Positions 1 to 7,382 of a stretch of DNA of 16,984 bases are shown here, piece by piece. The notes beneath the pieces were generated by a model. The model made no database searches. It was not told where the DNA came from and was given only the letters and a program-made list of their open reading frames with translations. This DNA comes from JBBRLA01 sp038231615 (GTDB lineage: Bacteria > Myxococcota_A > Polyangia > Palsa-1104 > JAEUJZ01), in contig JBBRLA010000104.1 in the NCBI GenBank assembly GCA_038231615.1, positions 1 through 16,984 of the forward strand, given 5' to 3'. The position numbers and the translations under genes are program-made. Numbering within the stretch: position 1 is the first letter of the stretch; every line of letters begins with the position of its first letter.

Positions 1-570
1 CGGCCCGAAGTAGGCGTGGGCGAAGGGGCGGTCGTAGCAGACGGCGACTTTTTCGTTGGCGCGGGTCATGCGGCCCAGGACGCCGATGTGGGCGCCGGGG
101 GTGGCAGTGCCGGCGGTGACGAAGGGCATGAGCCGGAAGTCGGGGTCCTCCAGCCAGTCTGGGGGCATCGGGAGGTTCAGGATGAGCTGGGGGATCTTGA
201 AGGGGACGTATTCCTGGCCATGCTCGCCCGGGAGGATGATGAGATGGGTCATGTCCATGTTTTTGATGAAGTCGCGGACCTCGTCGGGGAGGCCGGACCT
301 GGGGGCCTGTGCGGCGGGTGGCGGCGGAATAGGGCTGTTCTGGGCGGCAGGCGGCGGGGTGGGGCCGTTCTGGACTGCGGCGGGCTTCGGGGCGGGGCGT
401 CCCTTGGGCTTGCCGGCAGGCGGCTTTTGCCCTGGCGTCGCGCCCGGCTGGGCCGCCTTGCTCGACGGTGCGGAGGGGTTGCTGGGGCGGATCAGATGAA
501 AGAAAAAGTCGCGGAGCACGCAGGCCCACTGCCGTGCTCCAGCAACAAGTCTATGGATGAACTTTCGCAT
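1..570 (-). CDS. Unrecognised protein, N-terminal 190 residues (runs off left edge)
   Basis: The minus strand is open from an ATG at 570 to base 1 with no stop, so the gene continues beyond the window. An in-frame TAG lies just upstream (583-581), which limits the start; no good Shine-Dalgarno sequence precedes the ATG. The product begins with a basic and aromatic stretch (MRKFIHRLVAGARQWACVLR), followed by a Pro/Ala-rich linker at about residues 30-90 that includes an IPPPP run. A more ordered region starts near residue 92 (GLPDEVRDFIKNMDMTHLII). The ordered part has globular composition and coding-like codon use, but I do not recognise the family. The gene lies 44 bases downstream of the TetR gene on the same strand and could be cotranscribed with it. 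The long plus-strand reading frame over the same bases lacks a protein-like composition. Confidence 0.6.
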   Translation of the reverse strand, partial: MRKFIHRLVAGARQWACVLRDFFFHLIRPSNPSAPSSKAAQPGATPGQKPPAGKPKGRPAPKPAAVQNGPTPPPAAQNSPIPPPPAAQAPRSGLPDEVRDFIKNMDMTHLIILPGEHGQEYVPFKIPQLILNLPMPPDWLEDPDFRLMPFVTAGTATPGAHIGVLGRMTRANEKVAVCYDRPFAHAYFGP

Positions 571-614
571 CCAGAAGTTCTAGACATGGCAGCGAAGACG
601 TCAAGGGTGGTTTC

Positions 615-1262
615 TTACAAAAACGTGTGCGGCAGGTTCACCCAGCCGATCGGCAACTGCCAACCACCAGCACCGGGCGCTTCTACCGGAACAGGAAGCG
701 CATCCCCTTCAGCATCTGCTTGTACAGGCTGGTCTTGTACGGGTATCGATGGGATGACCCGGGACAGAGTGCCGATGTCGGCGGAGGCCGAGATCTCGCC
801 GCGCTCGACAGCTCGCTGCATCAGCGCGATGTGTGCTTCGGCCCACGGCTGGACGACTGCGGCGTTTACCGCGTCTGCGAGCGCCGGGTCTTGCGAAAGC
901 AACGAGGCGAGCCCAGTCATGATCTTCAGCCTGCGCTCGCTTTCTTCGATCGACTGCGGTTTGAACAAGCCGAGGAGGTCTCCGCGCAGCGTGCCCGAGT
1001 CGGGTAGACGCTCGAGATCGACCTGATTGCGCTTCATGTGGGTGACGGCGTCGATTACCAATTCCGCCTTCGATTTCCAACGGCGGTAGATCGTCGCCTT
1101 CCCTGCGCCGGCCCGCGCGGCGACCATGTCCATCGTCAGGCCCGCCGCGCCCACGTCCGCGAGAACCTCGAGCGTTGCGTCGAGGATCTCAGCGTCCCGC
1201 GAGTGGTCTCGCTTGCGCCCAGGCTGTGCGTGCTCGACGGAGTCGTCATCGTTCTGAGTCAT
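615..1262 (-). CDS. TetR/AcrR-family transcriptional regulator with abnormal C-terminus
   Basis: The N-terminal DNA-binding domain is clear: after a basic lead, residues about 23-72 read AEILDATLEVLADVGAAGLT then MDMVAARAGAGKATIYRRW, the classic TetR helix-turn-helix. The ligand-binding half follows through about residue 165. The last ~45 residues, after SRVIPS, are Pro/Gly/Ala-rich (VEAPGAGGWQLPIGW) and unlike the hydrophobic final helix of this family, so the 3' end may be frameshifted or replaced. I chose ATG 1262 (215 aa). A GTG at 1301 would add 13 residues. A six-codon mini-ORF (1279-1259) with AGGAG 9 bases ahead of it ends in a TGA that overlaps this ATG, so translation may be coupled. 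The gene is divergent from the YdeI-family gene, the usual arrangement for a local repressor; that target is inferred. Confidence 0.85.
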   Translation of the reverse strand: MTQNDDDSVEHAQPGRKRDHSRDAEILDATLEVLADVGAAGLTMDMVAARAGAGKATIYRRWKSKAELVIDAVTHMKRNQVDLERLPDSGTLRGDLLGLFKPQSIEESERRLKIMTGLASLLSQDPALADAVNAAVVQPWAEAHIALMQRAVERGEISASADIGTLSRVIPSIPVQDQPVQADAEGDALPVPVEAPGAGGWQLPIGWVNLPHTFL

Positions 1263-1279
1263 GCGTTGCTTTTCGACAT
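1259..1279 (-). other. Six-codon mini-ORF overlapping the TetR start
   Basis: On the minus strand AGGAG (1293-1289) is followed 9 bases later by ATG, five codons (SKSNA) and TGA. The TGA shares bases with the ATG of the TetR gene (ATGA overlap). This is the best ribosome-binding arrangement near that gene. It could be a coupling leader, or it could simply be the SD for a start I have misplaced. There is no evidence that the peptide itself matters. Confidence 0.3.
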
Positions 1280-1338
1280 CTGGATTAACTCCTGAGCGCA
1301 CCTATCCCATTGCCACAATTGGCGGCCGGGCAGTGTGC

Positions 1339-1344
1339 TATACC
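1339..1344 (+). promoter_or_regulatory. -10-like box (TATACC) just ahead of the YdeI-family start
   Basis: TATACC ends six bases before the ATG at 1351. A transcript starting about seven bases past the box would begin at or next to the ATG, meaning a leaderless or near-leaderless message; no Shine-Dalgarno sequence is visible. Upstream, GCCACAATTGGC (1312-1323) has inverted GCCA/TGGC arms and could be a small operator for the divergent TetR protein. Both are pattern-based inferences. Confidence 0.3.
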
Positions 1345-1350
1345 ACCTGT

Positions 1351-1965
1351 ATGGCCATGCGTACCGCCTCTGCCCCGGAGGCCCCTGACATCCTGTACTA
1401 CGCGGACGCCGCCGTCTGGCGGCGCTGGCTGGAGCACAACTATGACCGGCACTACGAACTCTGGGTCGGCTTCCACAAAAAGGACTCGGGCACACCCAGC
1501 CTGACATGGCCCGAGTCCGTGGACGAGGCGCTCTGCTTCGGCTGGATCGACGGGCTGCGCAAGAGCATCGACGTGACGCGCTACCGCGTCCGCTTCACGC
1601 CGCGCAAGGCGGACAGCACCTGGAGCCTAGTCAACATCCGCCGGGTGCAGGAACTGAGCGAGCAGGGGCGCATGCGCCAGCCGGGGCTCGACGCCTTCGC
1701 CCTGCGCAAGGACGACAACTCGGCGATCTACTCGCACGAGCAGCGCCACGGCAGCCAGTTCGATCCTGCGCACGAGGCACTGCTCCGCGCGAACCAGCCC
1801 GCGTGGGAATTCTTCCAGGCGCGCCCCCCGTGGTACCGCAAGGCCGCAACCCACTGGGTCATCAGCGCCAAGCAGGAGCAGACCCGGCAGCGCCGACTGG
1901 CGACCTTGATCGAGGACTCGGCAGCGGGCCGCCCGATCAAGCCCCTGTCATACAAGCCCGCGTAG
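1351..1965 (+). CDS. YdeI/OmpD-associated family protein
   Basis: A 204-residue cytosolic protein without a signal peptide. It has the family hallmarks: an ELWVGFHKKDSG strand near residue 38, then SVDEALCFGWIDGLRKSID at about 57-75, then RVRFTPRKADSTWSLVNIRR, and a C-terminal OmdA-type region (FFQARPPWYRKAATHW to RRLATLIEDSAAGRPIKPL). Length and motif order fit full-length members. Family members are described as YdeI/OmpD-associated or bacteriocin-protection proteins; the biochemical role is not firmly established, so I assign none. The start at 1351 (or the ATG two codons later) was chosen because the open frame extends upstream across the TetR start and that segment looks non-coding. The gene ends in TAG and is divergent from the TetR gene, which may control it. 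Confidence 0.87.
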   Translation: MAMRTASAPEAPDILYYADAAVWRRWLEHNYDRHYELWVGFHKKDSGTPSLTWPESVDEALCFGWIDGLRKSIDVTRYRVRFTPRKADSTWSLVNIRRVQELSEQGRMRQPGLDAFALRKDDNSAIYSHEQRHGSQFDPAHEALLRANQPAWEFFQARPPWYRKAATHWVISAKQEQTRQRRLATLIEDSAAGRPIKPLSYKPA

Positions 1966-1996
1966 TCGTACAAGCCCCCTTCAAACCCTCAGCCCT

Positions 1997-2452
1997 TCAT
2001 GCGGGGCCGGCGAACACGATGCCCCGCGGCTCGTCGCCCACATGCAGAGTACGCGCCACGCGCGGATGGAGGGGGTCGTGCACGTCGACGACCGATATGC
2101 TGTCGGAGACGTGTTTGACCACCTATACTTCCGTCGAGTGGGAGCGCACCGCGACGGCGACGGGCTCCAGCCCCACCGTCACCGAGGAGATGCGCTTGAG
2201 TCCACCGTGCGACGGCCGCAGGACTTCCAGGCGTCCGTCCGACGTGTTGGTCGCGTACAGCCAGTGCCGATCCGCGGACAACGCCAGCGGGCGCACTGCG
2301 CCGGACTCGAACTTCGACGCAAACGACGACGTGATGTCATATGTCGCGACTGCCGGCGCCGAAGCGGGCGGCGCCTGCTGGCAACCACCGAAAAGGGACA
2401 GGAGTGCAGCGATGGCGCTCCGTGGGAACGGTTGTCTGGGTGCGAGCCTCAT
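1997..2452 (-). pseudogene. Truncated YVTN-type beta-propeller lipoprotein gene
   Basis: A strong SD (AAGGAG, 9 bases ahead) precedes the ATG at 2452. The product starts MRLAPRQPFPRSAIAALLSL followed by a lipobox FGGC, then propeller-like strands (VRPLALSADRHWLYATNTSD and LEPVAVAV). A TAG at 2125-2123 stops the frame after 109 codons. Beyond it the same frame continues the homology: VVKHVSDSISVVDVHDPLHP and RTLHVGDEPRGIVFAGPA, then TGA at 1999-1997. In this family a Trp usually follows 'STEV', so TGG to TAG is the simplest cause of the first stop. Intact relatives are several times longer, so most of the propeller is missing as well. It is either a dead remnant or an unusually short secreted fragment; I favour a remnant. 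Confidence 0.72.
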
Positions 2453-2602
2453 GATGACTCTCCTTCTATCGCTCGGTGCATGGTCAATGGAACTCCCGGT
2501 TCGGAGCGCTGATCGGGCTCCATGCCAATGTGAGCTGAGGCGGGACAAGGGCTGCCGTCCCTTTCCCTGGACCCCTTTCTCGGCTTGCCGTCTCCCGGCC
2601 AT

Positions 2603-2641
2603 CCCCAAAACGTCGTAGGGTGGGATATACGACGTTTGGGG
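2603..2641 (-). terminator. Long hairpin downstream of the small lipoprotein gene
   Basis: CCCCAAAACGTCGTA pairs with TACGACGTTTGGGG, giving a stem of about 14 base pairs with one bulged A and a loop of about 10 bases. It lies 7 bases past the stop of the small lipoprotein gene (2648). No T-run follows on the minus strand, so it is not a textbook intrinsic terminator. It may protect the 3' end, or be a copy of a dispersed palindromic repeat. Confidence 0.45.
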
Positions 2642-2647
2642 GACCCT

Positions 2648-3193
2648 TTAGCAGCCGACCTTGGCGCTGAGCATCCCCCCGCCGAGCGTGCCCATCTCCG
2701 TCTGGCAGGCGCCGGTCTGGGTATAGGCCAGGTTAAAGGCCGCCGTGTTGGTGACCGCGCCACTCAAGTTCAGGGTGCCGGTCAGCGCGATCGAGTAGTC
2801 GCTGCCGGTGTTGGTGGCGGCGTCGGTCAGGGTGCCGTTGAAGGTGATGTTGTCGGCCTTGTCCACCCAGTTGGTGAAGGCCAGCGTCAGGTTGTTGTTC
2901 ACGCTGGTGCCGGCCGTCGTCTGCGTGCCAGTGACGGTCACCGAGCCGCCGTTGGGATTCATGAGCTTGCCGCTGACCATCCCGTTTCCGACCGTCAGGC
3001 CGCCCGTGCCGGTGCCCATGGCGTTGATGGCGACCTGCTGGCAGACCGAAAGGGTGGCGGCGGAGATCCCGTTGACGACATTCACGTCCAGCGTGCCGCC
3101 CCCGGCGGACCCCCCGCAGGCGCCCAGCGCCCCGGTTGTCAGAAAGCAAACGAGCAAATGGGGCAGGGACCTGGCGGCGATCTTCTTGTTCAT
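2648..3193 (-). CDS. Small Gly/Thr-rich lipoprotein, function unknown
   Basis: 181 residues. The ATG at 3193 is preceded by CAGGAG with six bases of spacing, which favours it over the ATG two codons upstream that touches the SD. Residues 1-26 form a lipoprotein signal (MNKKIAARSLPHLLVCFLTT then a lipobox LGAC with lipid Cys26). The mature part is Gly/Thr/Asn-rich and strand-forming (NLTLAFTNWVDKADNITFNG, GSDYSIALTGTLNLSGAV), resembling a beta-sandwich or barrel-like fold, and contains three further cysteines including the very last residue. I recognise no family. It lies 28 bases downstream of the papain-like lipoprotein gene on the same strand, so the two are probably cotranscribed and act on the same surface. 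A role as partner, substrate or inhibitor of that protease is possible but unsupported. Confidence 0.75.
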   Translation of the reverse strand: MNKKIAARSLPHLLVCFLTTGALGACGGSAGGGTLDVNVVNGISAATLSVCQQVAINAMGTGTGGLTVGNGMVSGKLMNPNGGSVTVTGTQTTAGTSVNNNLTLAFTNWVDKADNITFNGTLTDAATNTGSDYSIALTGTLNLSGAVTNTAAFNLAYTQTGACQTEMGTLGGGMLSAKVGC

Positions 3194-3221
3194 TTCCATC
3201 TCCTGGGTCAGGTGACGAGGG

Positions 3222-4871
3222 TTATTGGGTTGGGGCCGGCACCGTGATCGGGCCGATGGTGTGCGTCACGGTCGCGCCGTTGCGCAGCGTGGCGTTGATG
3301 GTGACGGTGCCTGACTGGCCGACCACGGACATCGGGTCGAACGCGGCGTTGTTGACGCTTTCGCCGATGAGCGCCGGCACGTCGCCCTCGAACATCCCCG
3401 TGCTCGCGGCGTTCGGCGAGCCGGGACCTCCATTGAGGGAAAGGCTCACCTGGGTGACGGTTACCGGTTCGCTGAAGCGCACGCGCAGGAGAAGCCCCCA
3501 CCCGGTCTGGTTGCAGCACAGCGGCACCTTGGCGAACACCGGCGGCGCCATCATCACCGCCGTCACCGTCAGGCCCATCGCATCGGGGGGCAAAAGCGGC
3601 GCCGCGTCCGTCGGCAGGGCGATGGGGGCGGAGCCATAGGGCGAAAGCGCCTCCAGGGAATCGTAGTCCCACCACAGGTAGCCGTTGTCGCCCCAGTCGC
3701 CGCCCCAGGAGTTTAGCACCCGGTACGCGTTTTTGGCGTCGTCGTAGCCGGTGAACACCATGGCGTGTCCGCCGCAGTGCCCGCTGGTCGTGCACATTCC
3801 TCCCCCCTTGAAGGGTTTGGTGACGTCGGTGGCGGCGCCGGGCATGTTGTCCGTCGCGTCGGCGGTCGTGGCGCGGAACTCCTGAAACCCGATCGGCAAG
3901 GTCGTCCCGAAGACCACCGGCCGGCCCATGTCCAGTTGCCGCTTCACCGAGTTGCGGAAGGCGGCGCCGCTGCCGGTGATGTCCACGTAGCCATTGATGC
4001 GGAAGGCGTTGCGATTGGGGCTTTGCTCGGACGGGTCGATCATGGGCGCGGTGCAGTAGGCGGCGTTCTTGCCGCTCGGCCAGGGATCGAGCGGCGGGTA
4101 CGAAAGCTCCGCCTCGGAGGGCGAGCCAAAGAGCGTGAAGCGGGACAGATTGTCCTGGATGTTGGTGCCGCTGCACACCCCCATCTCGAACTTGGCGTTG
4201 TATTGATAGACATAAAGGGGGCTTGGCCACAGGGTGTTGGGGTCGATCGCGGGGTTTGCGACCTGCTCCCGCGCGTAGCGCAAGAGGGTCACCGCGCCGG
4301 CGGCGGCGAACGCGCCGCAGGAGCCGATCCCCGCCTGCTGCCGTGCCGCGAGCACCCCGGGGATGGGCATGCCGGTCGGCACCGCTCCACCGACCAGGTT
4401 CACGCCGCCCGCGGCCCCCACGACGGGCCCGGCCGCCGTCTCGCCGGGGAGCGGCGCCATCTTCTCCAGAAGGTTCTCGACCGTGTCGGAGGTCTGGGGA
4501 AAGACCTTGCGCAGGCTGTCGGCGGTGGTGGTGTCGTCGCCTCCCATGAGGTCGGCCCAGATGGTGATGAGGCCATCACCGTTGATGTCTTCCCCGTCGG
4601 AGATGCCGTCTCCATCGAGATCGACCTCGTCGGCGACGCCATCGCCGTTCGAGTCATAGACCTCGCCGGTCACCGAGGTCCCGTTGGAGAGCACGAAGGT
4701 CCTTTTGCCGAGATCCGTGCCCGAGATCGCTGGGCCCTCGGCAGACAGACCTCCCCATCTGGGGCTCTGGGCCGTGGTCTTGTTGGATCCGCACCCGACG
4801 ACGGCGCACGCCGCCGCCAGCAGGTAGAGCAGGGACAAGCCGCTCAGCTTCCGGTTAGCCAGGGTTAGCAT
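3222..4871 (-). CDS. Papain-like (C1A) cysteine peptidase lipoprotein
   Basis: 549 residues from the ATG at 4871, which has GGAG 9 bases ahead; the upstream ATG at 4886 lacks an SD. The signal ends in the lipobox VVGC (Cys27). Residues 73-101 carry calcium-type aspartate repeats (DSNGDGVADEVDLDGDGISD) as in thrombospondin type-3 or dockerin loops. The peptidase domain spans about 175-410 with all key papain positions visible: Gln179 (oxyanion hole), Cys185 in GIGSCGAFAAAGA, His369 in HCGGHAMVFTGYDD, and Asn387 in LNSWGGDWGDNGY. The Trp usually found after the catalytic Cys is replaced by Gly. The last ~120 residues look like an Ig-like strand domain. No clear inhibitory prodomain is visible. 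It probably acts as a surface-anchored protease; the substrate is unknown. Confidence 0.87.
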   Translation of the reverse strand: MLTLANRKLSGLSLLYLLAAACAVVGCGSNKTTAQSPRWGGLSAEGPAISGTDLGKRTFVLSNGTSVTGEVYDSNGDGVADEVDLDGDGISDGEDINGDGLITIWADLMGGDDTTTADSLRKVFPQTSDTVENLLEKMAPLPGETAAGPVVGAAGGVNLVGGAVPTGMPIPGVLAARQQAGIGSCGAFAAAGAVTLLRYAREQVANPAIDPNTLWPSPLYVYQYNAKFEMGVCSGTNIQDNLSRFTLFGSPSEAELSYPPLDPWPSGKNAAYCTAPMIDPSEQSPNRNAFRINGYVDITGSGAAFRNSVKRQLDMGRPVVFGTTLPIGFQEFRATTADATDNMPGAATDVTKPFKGGGMCTTSGHCGGHAMVFTGYDDAKNAYRVLNSWGGDWGDNGYLWWDYDSLEALSPYGSAPIALPTDAAPLLPPDAMGLTVTAVMMAPPVFAKVPLCCNQTGWGLLLRVRFSEPVTVTQVSLSLNGGPGSPNAASTGMFEGDVPALIGESVNNAAFDPMSVVGQSGTVTINATLRNGATVTHTIGPITVPAPTQ

Positions 4872-4949
4872 GTGGGTTCTCTCCATGATGTGAATAAGCC
4901 AAGGAGGCGACGGACTCGCCTGTCTTGAGTATCGGGAAAATTGTCCTTC

Positions 4950-4979
4950 ACCCGCCATCCCCCGATCGGCGTATGGCGG
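4950..4979 (-). terminator. Hairpin downstream of the LuxR-type gene
   Basis: CCCGCCAT and ATGGCGGG form an 8-bp perfect stem around a 14-base loop that itself contains the palindrome CCGATCGG. On the minus strand it lies 20 bases past the stop at 5000 and is followed within about 10 bases by a short T-run (AATTTT). It is a plausible terminator for the LuxR-type gene, placed before the peptidase gene. Confidence 0.45.
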
Positions 4980-4999
4980 GCCGCGCTGATGCGGCCTTG

Positions 5000-6489
5000 T
5001 CAGCGCTCACCGATGGCCTTGAGCGCCGTGGCCATGCTGGCCACCGCGTCGACATTGGCACCAAAGGTGCGCAGAAGGGCGCCAGCGTCGAAGGCCGGCT
5101 GCATCGCGGCCAGCGTGTCGGCGTGGGCGCGGGCCTTCCCATGGTCCTTCAGCCAGAAGGCGCTGGCGGCGGCCACGGCGCGGGCGAAGGGGTAGCGCGG
5201 GTTGCTCTCGATGGCGCGCTCCGATTCGTATAGCGCCAGGGCAAAGTCCCGGCGTACGAAGTGCGCCACCGCCATGCCGGTGACGAACGAGCGCGGGCCC
5301 AGGCGGCAGGCCTGCTTCATGCGCACCACACCCTCCTCCAGCCGCCCCGAAAAGAGCAGCACCTGGGCAAAAGCACGTGCGCCAGGGCGAAGCTGGGGTT
5401 GTGGCCGATGGCCTGCTCCAGAAGGTCGATCGAGCGATCCGGATCGCCGCGGGACTGTTGGGCCCGGGCCTGAAGGTAATAGCCCTCGGCCATGTGCGGG
5501 GCCAGCTCGATGCAGCGGTCGGCGCACCCGGCCAGGCGGTCCACCTCCGGGCCGATCGGTCCCCACTGATTGAGGATGATGTCGAAGGCCGAAAGACCCA
5601 GACCGAAGTGGCCCAGGACCAGCGTCGGATCGCGGTGGATCGCGATGGAGAAGCCGGCCTGCGCTTTCTGGTTGGATTCCCGATCCCGCCGATCGTGCAG
5701 GGTGAAGGCGTGGTGAGCCACCTCCCAGGCATCGACGTCGGCGGCATGAGGAAAGGGCGGCAGCGTCTCCTTCACCGAGGCGACGAGGCATGGGTAGACG
5801 GCGGCGACCACGGCCTGGCACACCTGATCCTGCGCGACGAAGAGGTCGTAGCGGGCGAAGTCGAAGTTCTGGGCCCACACGACGCTGCCGGTCAGCGTGT
5901 CCGTCACGCAGATGTTCAGGCGGTAGGTGGTGGATGACGCCCGCAGCGAGCCGTCGATGAGAAAGCGAGCGCCCAGCCGGGCCCCGATCTCCTGGTTCGT
6001 GTCGCCCAAGGCGCGGACGTCGCGGGTCGAGGAGTGGGCGATCACCGGAAACCAGCACCAGCGGGAGAAAAGCACCACCAGGTCCCGCGAAAGGCCCGCG
6101 GCGGCGGGTAAGGTGTGCGGGTCATGGTCCAGGGCGATCATGGGCAAGATGGCGATGGCCGGCCGGGAAAGGATCTCGGCCACCCGCGTCGAGCTGGCGT
6201 CGGCCCTCCCGTGCGGCGGGGTCCCCATCCACGGCTTCGTGCTCGCGTCCCACGCCGCGTACGCTGCTGCTGCCTCGGCGCGATTGCTGACGTGGAGCCT
6301 GGCGAAGATCGCGCTCAGGTGGGTGCGTACGGTCTCGGGCGACATCCCCAGAACCAGGCCGATCTCCTGGTTGGTCAACCCTTTGGCAGTCAGTTGCAGC
6401 ACGTCGCGCTGCCGGGGCGATACTTTTTCTACCAGGGCCAGGACAATCGCATCGTCTGTCGCTTCAGGACCCGTCGCAGCTCTCACCAT
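5000..6489 (-). pseudogene. LuxR-HTH / TolB-like / TPR regulator, frameshifted
   Basis: From ATG 6489 the product has a GerE/LuxR helix-turn-helix at about residues 23-80 (SPRQRDVLQLTAKGLTNQEI, then GMSPETVRTHLSAIFARLHV). A TolB/FlgO-like domain follows at about 109-240 (PAIAILP, then GARLGARFLIDGSLRASSTT and GSVVWAQNFDF), as in adenylate-cyclase- or CadC-associated regulators, and then TPR-type helices. At 5369-5372 the frame breaks in a run of four Ts. Read as written, the protein ends at 5317 with a nonsense tail. Adding one T restores HVLFAQVLLFSGRLEEGVVR and continues to a TGA at 5000, giving about 496 residues. A one-base deletion or a sequencing error is the simplest reading. An N-terminal HTH is unusual for LuxR proteins, where it is normally C-terminal. 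The start is uncertain: in-frame ATGs exist at 6537, 6564 and 6579. Confidence 0.8.
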
Positions 6490-6719
6490 GTTCGCCGATC
6501 TGCCCTCGTAGTAACCAGGGTTGCCCGATTGTAACATCTTGGCGGGACTGGCGGAAATTGCCATAAAGAAGGTCCGCATCAGACAGTCAGTCTATGCTCA
6601 AAGATTCATTCAATCTCCCGCGTCCGCCCTGCTTGCCGTCGCCGCCCTCTTCCCTCCGCCTCCGCCTCCGATCGCTGAACCGATCCTCGTCGGGCTTGAC
6701 CCTGAGGAAGGGGGGTGCT

Positions 6720-7382
6720 ATGGGTTGCGCAGGCAGTGTGGCCATGCCTGAGCAGCTTACGTTCAGCCAGATGACCTGGGACCTCCTTGAGGAAAAGTAT
6801 GGGATCGGGTCGCGTACCAATCAGGTGCTCTTTGATACCTGCCCTCCGGTCGAGCCAAGCCCCGCGCTGATCGAAAACTTGCGGCGCGGCCGGCGTTCCC
6901 GTCTGGTCAACGAACGTGCCAAGGCGTACCGCCTGATCGATCCGGTGCTCTCGGAGTTGGAGATGCTGCGCCAGGGCCAGATTTCGTCCATCCCCGAGAT
7001 GCCGATGGAGGTCAAGGGCATGGACGGCCTGTGCGGCATCCCTGACTTCATCATCTCGGCAAGCCCCAACCAGAAGGTGCTCCCGATCATCAGCATCGTC
7101 GAGGCCAAGAGGGACGACATGGACGCCGGGCTGCCGCAGTGTGCCGCCGAACTCTACGCCGCCTACCTGCTGAATCAGGGCAAGCTCGGCCGCATCTACG
7201 GCTGCGTCACCACCGGACTGGACTGGAAGTGCCTGTACCTGGACGGCGCGAGCAAAATGGTCCACGTCGACGCGGACACGTATATGATCGTCGAGACGGC
7301 CCGGCTCTTGGGCGTGCTCTGCTACATCGTAGACGTATCTCTGGCCGCGCTTTCGGCAGCAAAAGACGCCCCTTCCTCGTAG
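6720..7382 (+). CDS. PD-(D/E)XK nuclease-fold protein, orphan
   Basis: 220 residues from the ATG at 6720, preceded by AAGGGGGG with suitable spacing; the frame extends further upstream only through low-complexity sequence. The core reads GIPDFIISASPNQKVLPIIS then IVEAKRDDMDAGLPQ, giving Asp109, Glu128 and Lys130 of a PD-(D/E)XK active site. It is followed by Q140xxxxxY146, similar to the downstream Gln/Tyr motif of RecB-like nucleases. The N-terminal third is helical and charged. There is no neighbouring methylase, helicase or restriction subunit, so a classical restriction system is not supported. It could be a solitary DNA-binding or DNA-cleaving enzyme, or an inactive fold relative. It ends in TAG and is divergent from the LuxR-type gene. 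Fold assignment is motif-based, with no family-level match. Confidence 0.72.
   Translation: MGCAGSVAMPEQLTFSQMTWDLLEEKYGIGSRTNQVLFDTCPPVEPSPALIENLRRGRRSRLVNERAKAYRLIDPVLSELEMLRQGQISSIPEMPMEVKGMDGLCGIPDFIISASPNQKVLPIISIVEAKRDDMDAGLPQCAAELYAAYLLNQGKLGRIYGCVTTGLDWKCLYLDGASKMVHVDADTYMIVETARLLGVLCYIVDVSLAALSAAKDAPSS

Noticed and set aside
16..1026. Long plus-strand open frame over the left edge and TetR gene
   Set aside because: Its sequence is Gly/Arg-rich low-complexity; the minus strand has a recognisable TetR protein and a protein-like frame over the same bases.
1506..2618. 370-codon plus-strand open frame starting inside the YdeI-family gene
   Set aside because: Out-of-frame Arg/Ala-rich translation of that gene, then antisense of the propeller remnant.
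3765..4868. 367-codon plus-strand open frame
   Set aside because: Antisense to the papain-like peptidase gene; no protein-like motifs.
5366..5375. Programmed -1 frameshift in the LuxR-type gene
   Set aside because: The bases around the T4 tract (GTG CTT TTG) do not form an X XXY YYZ slippery heptamer; an indel is simpler.
6654..6672. CCTCCG triplet-type repeat before the PD-(D/E)XK gene
   Set aside because: Very short low-complexity tract; no evidence of a functional repeat.
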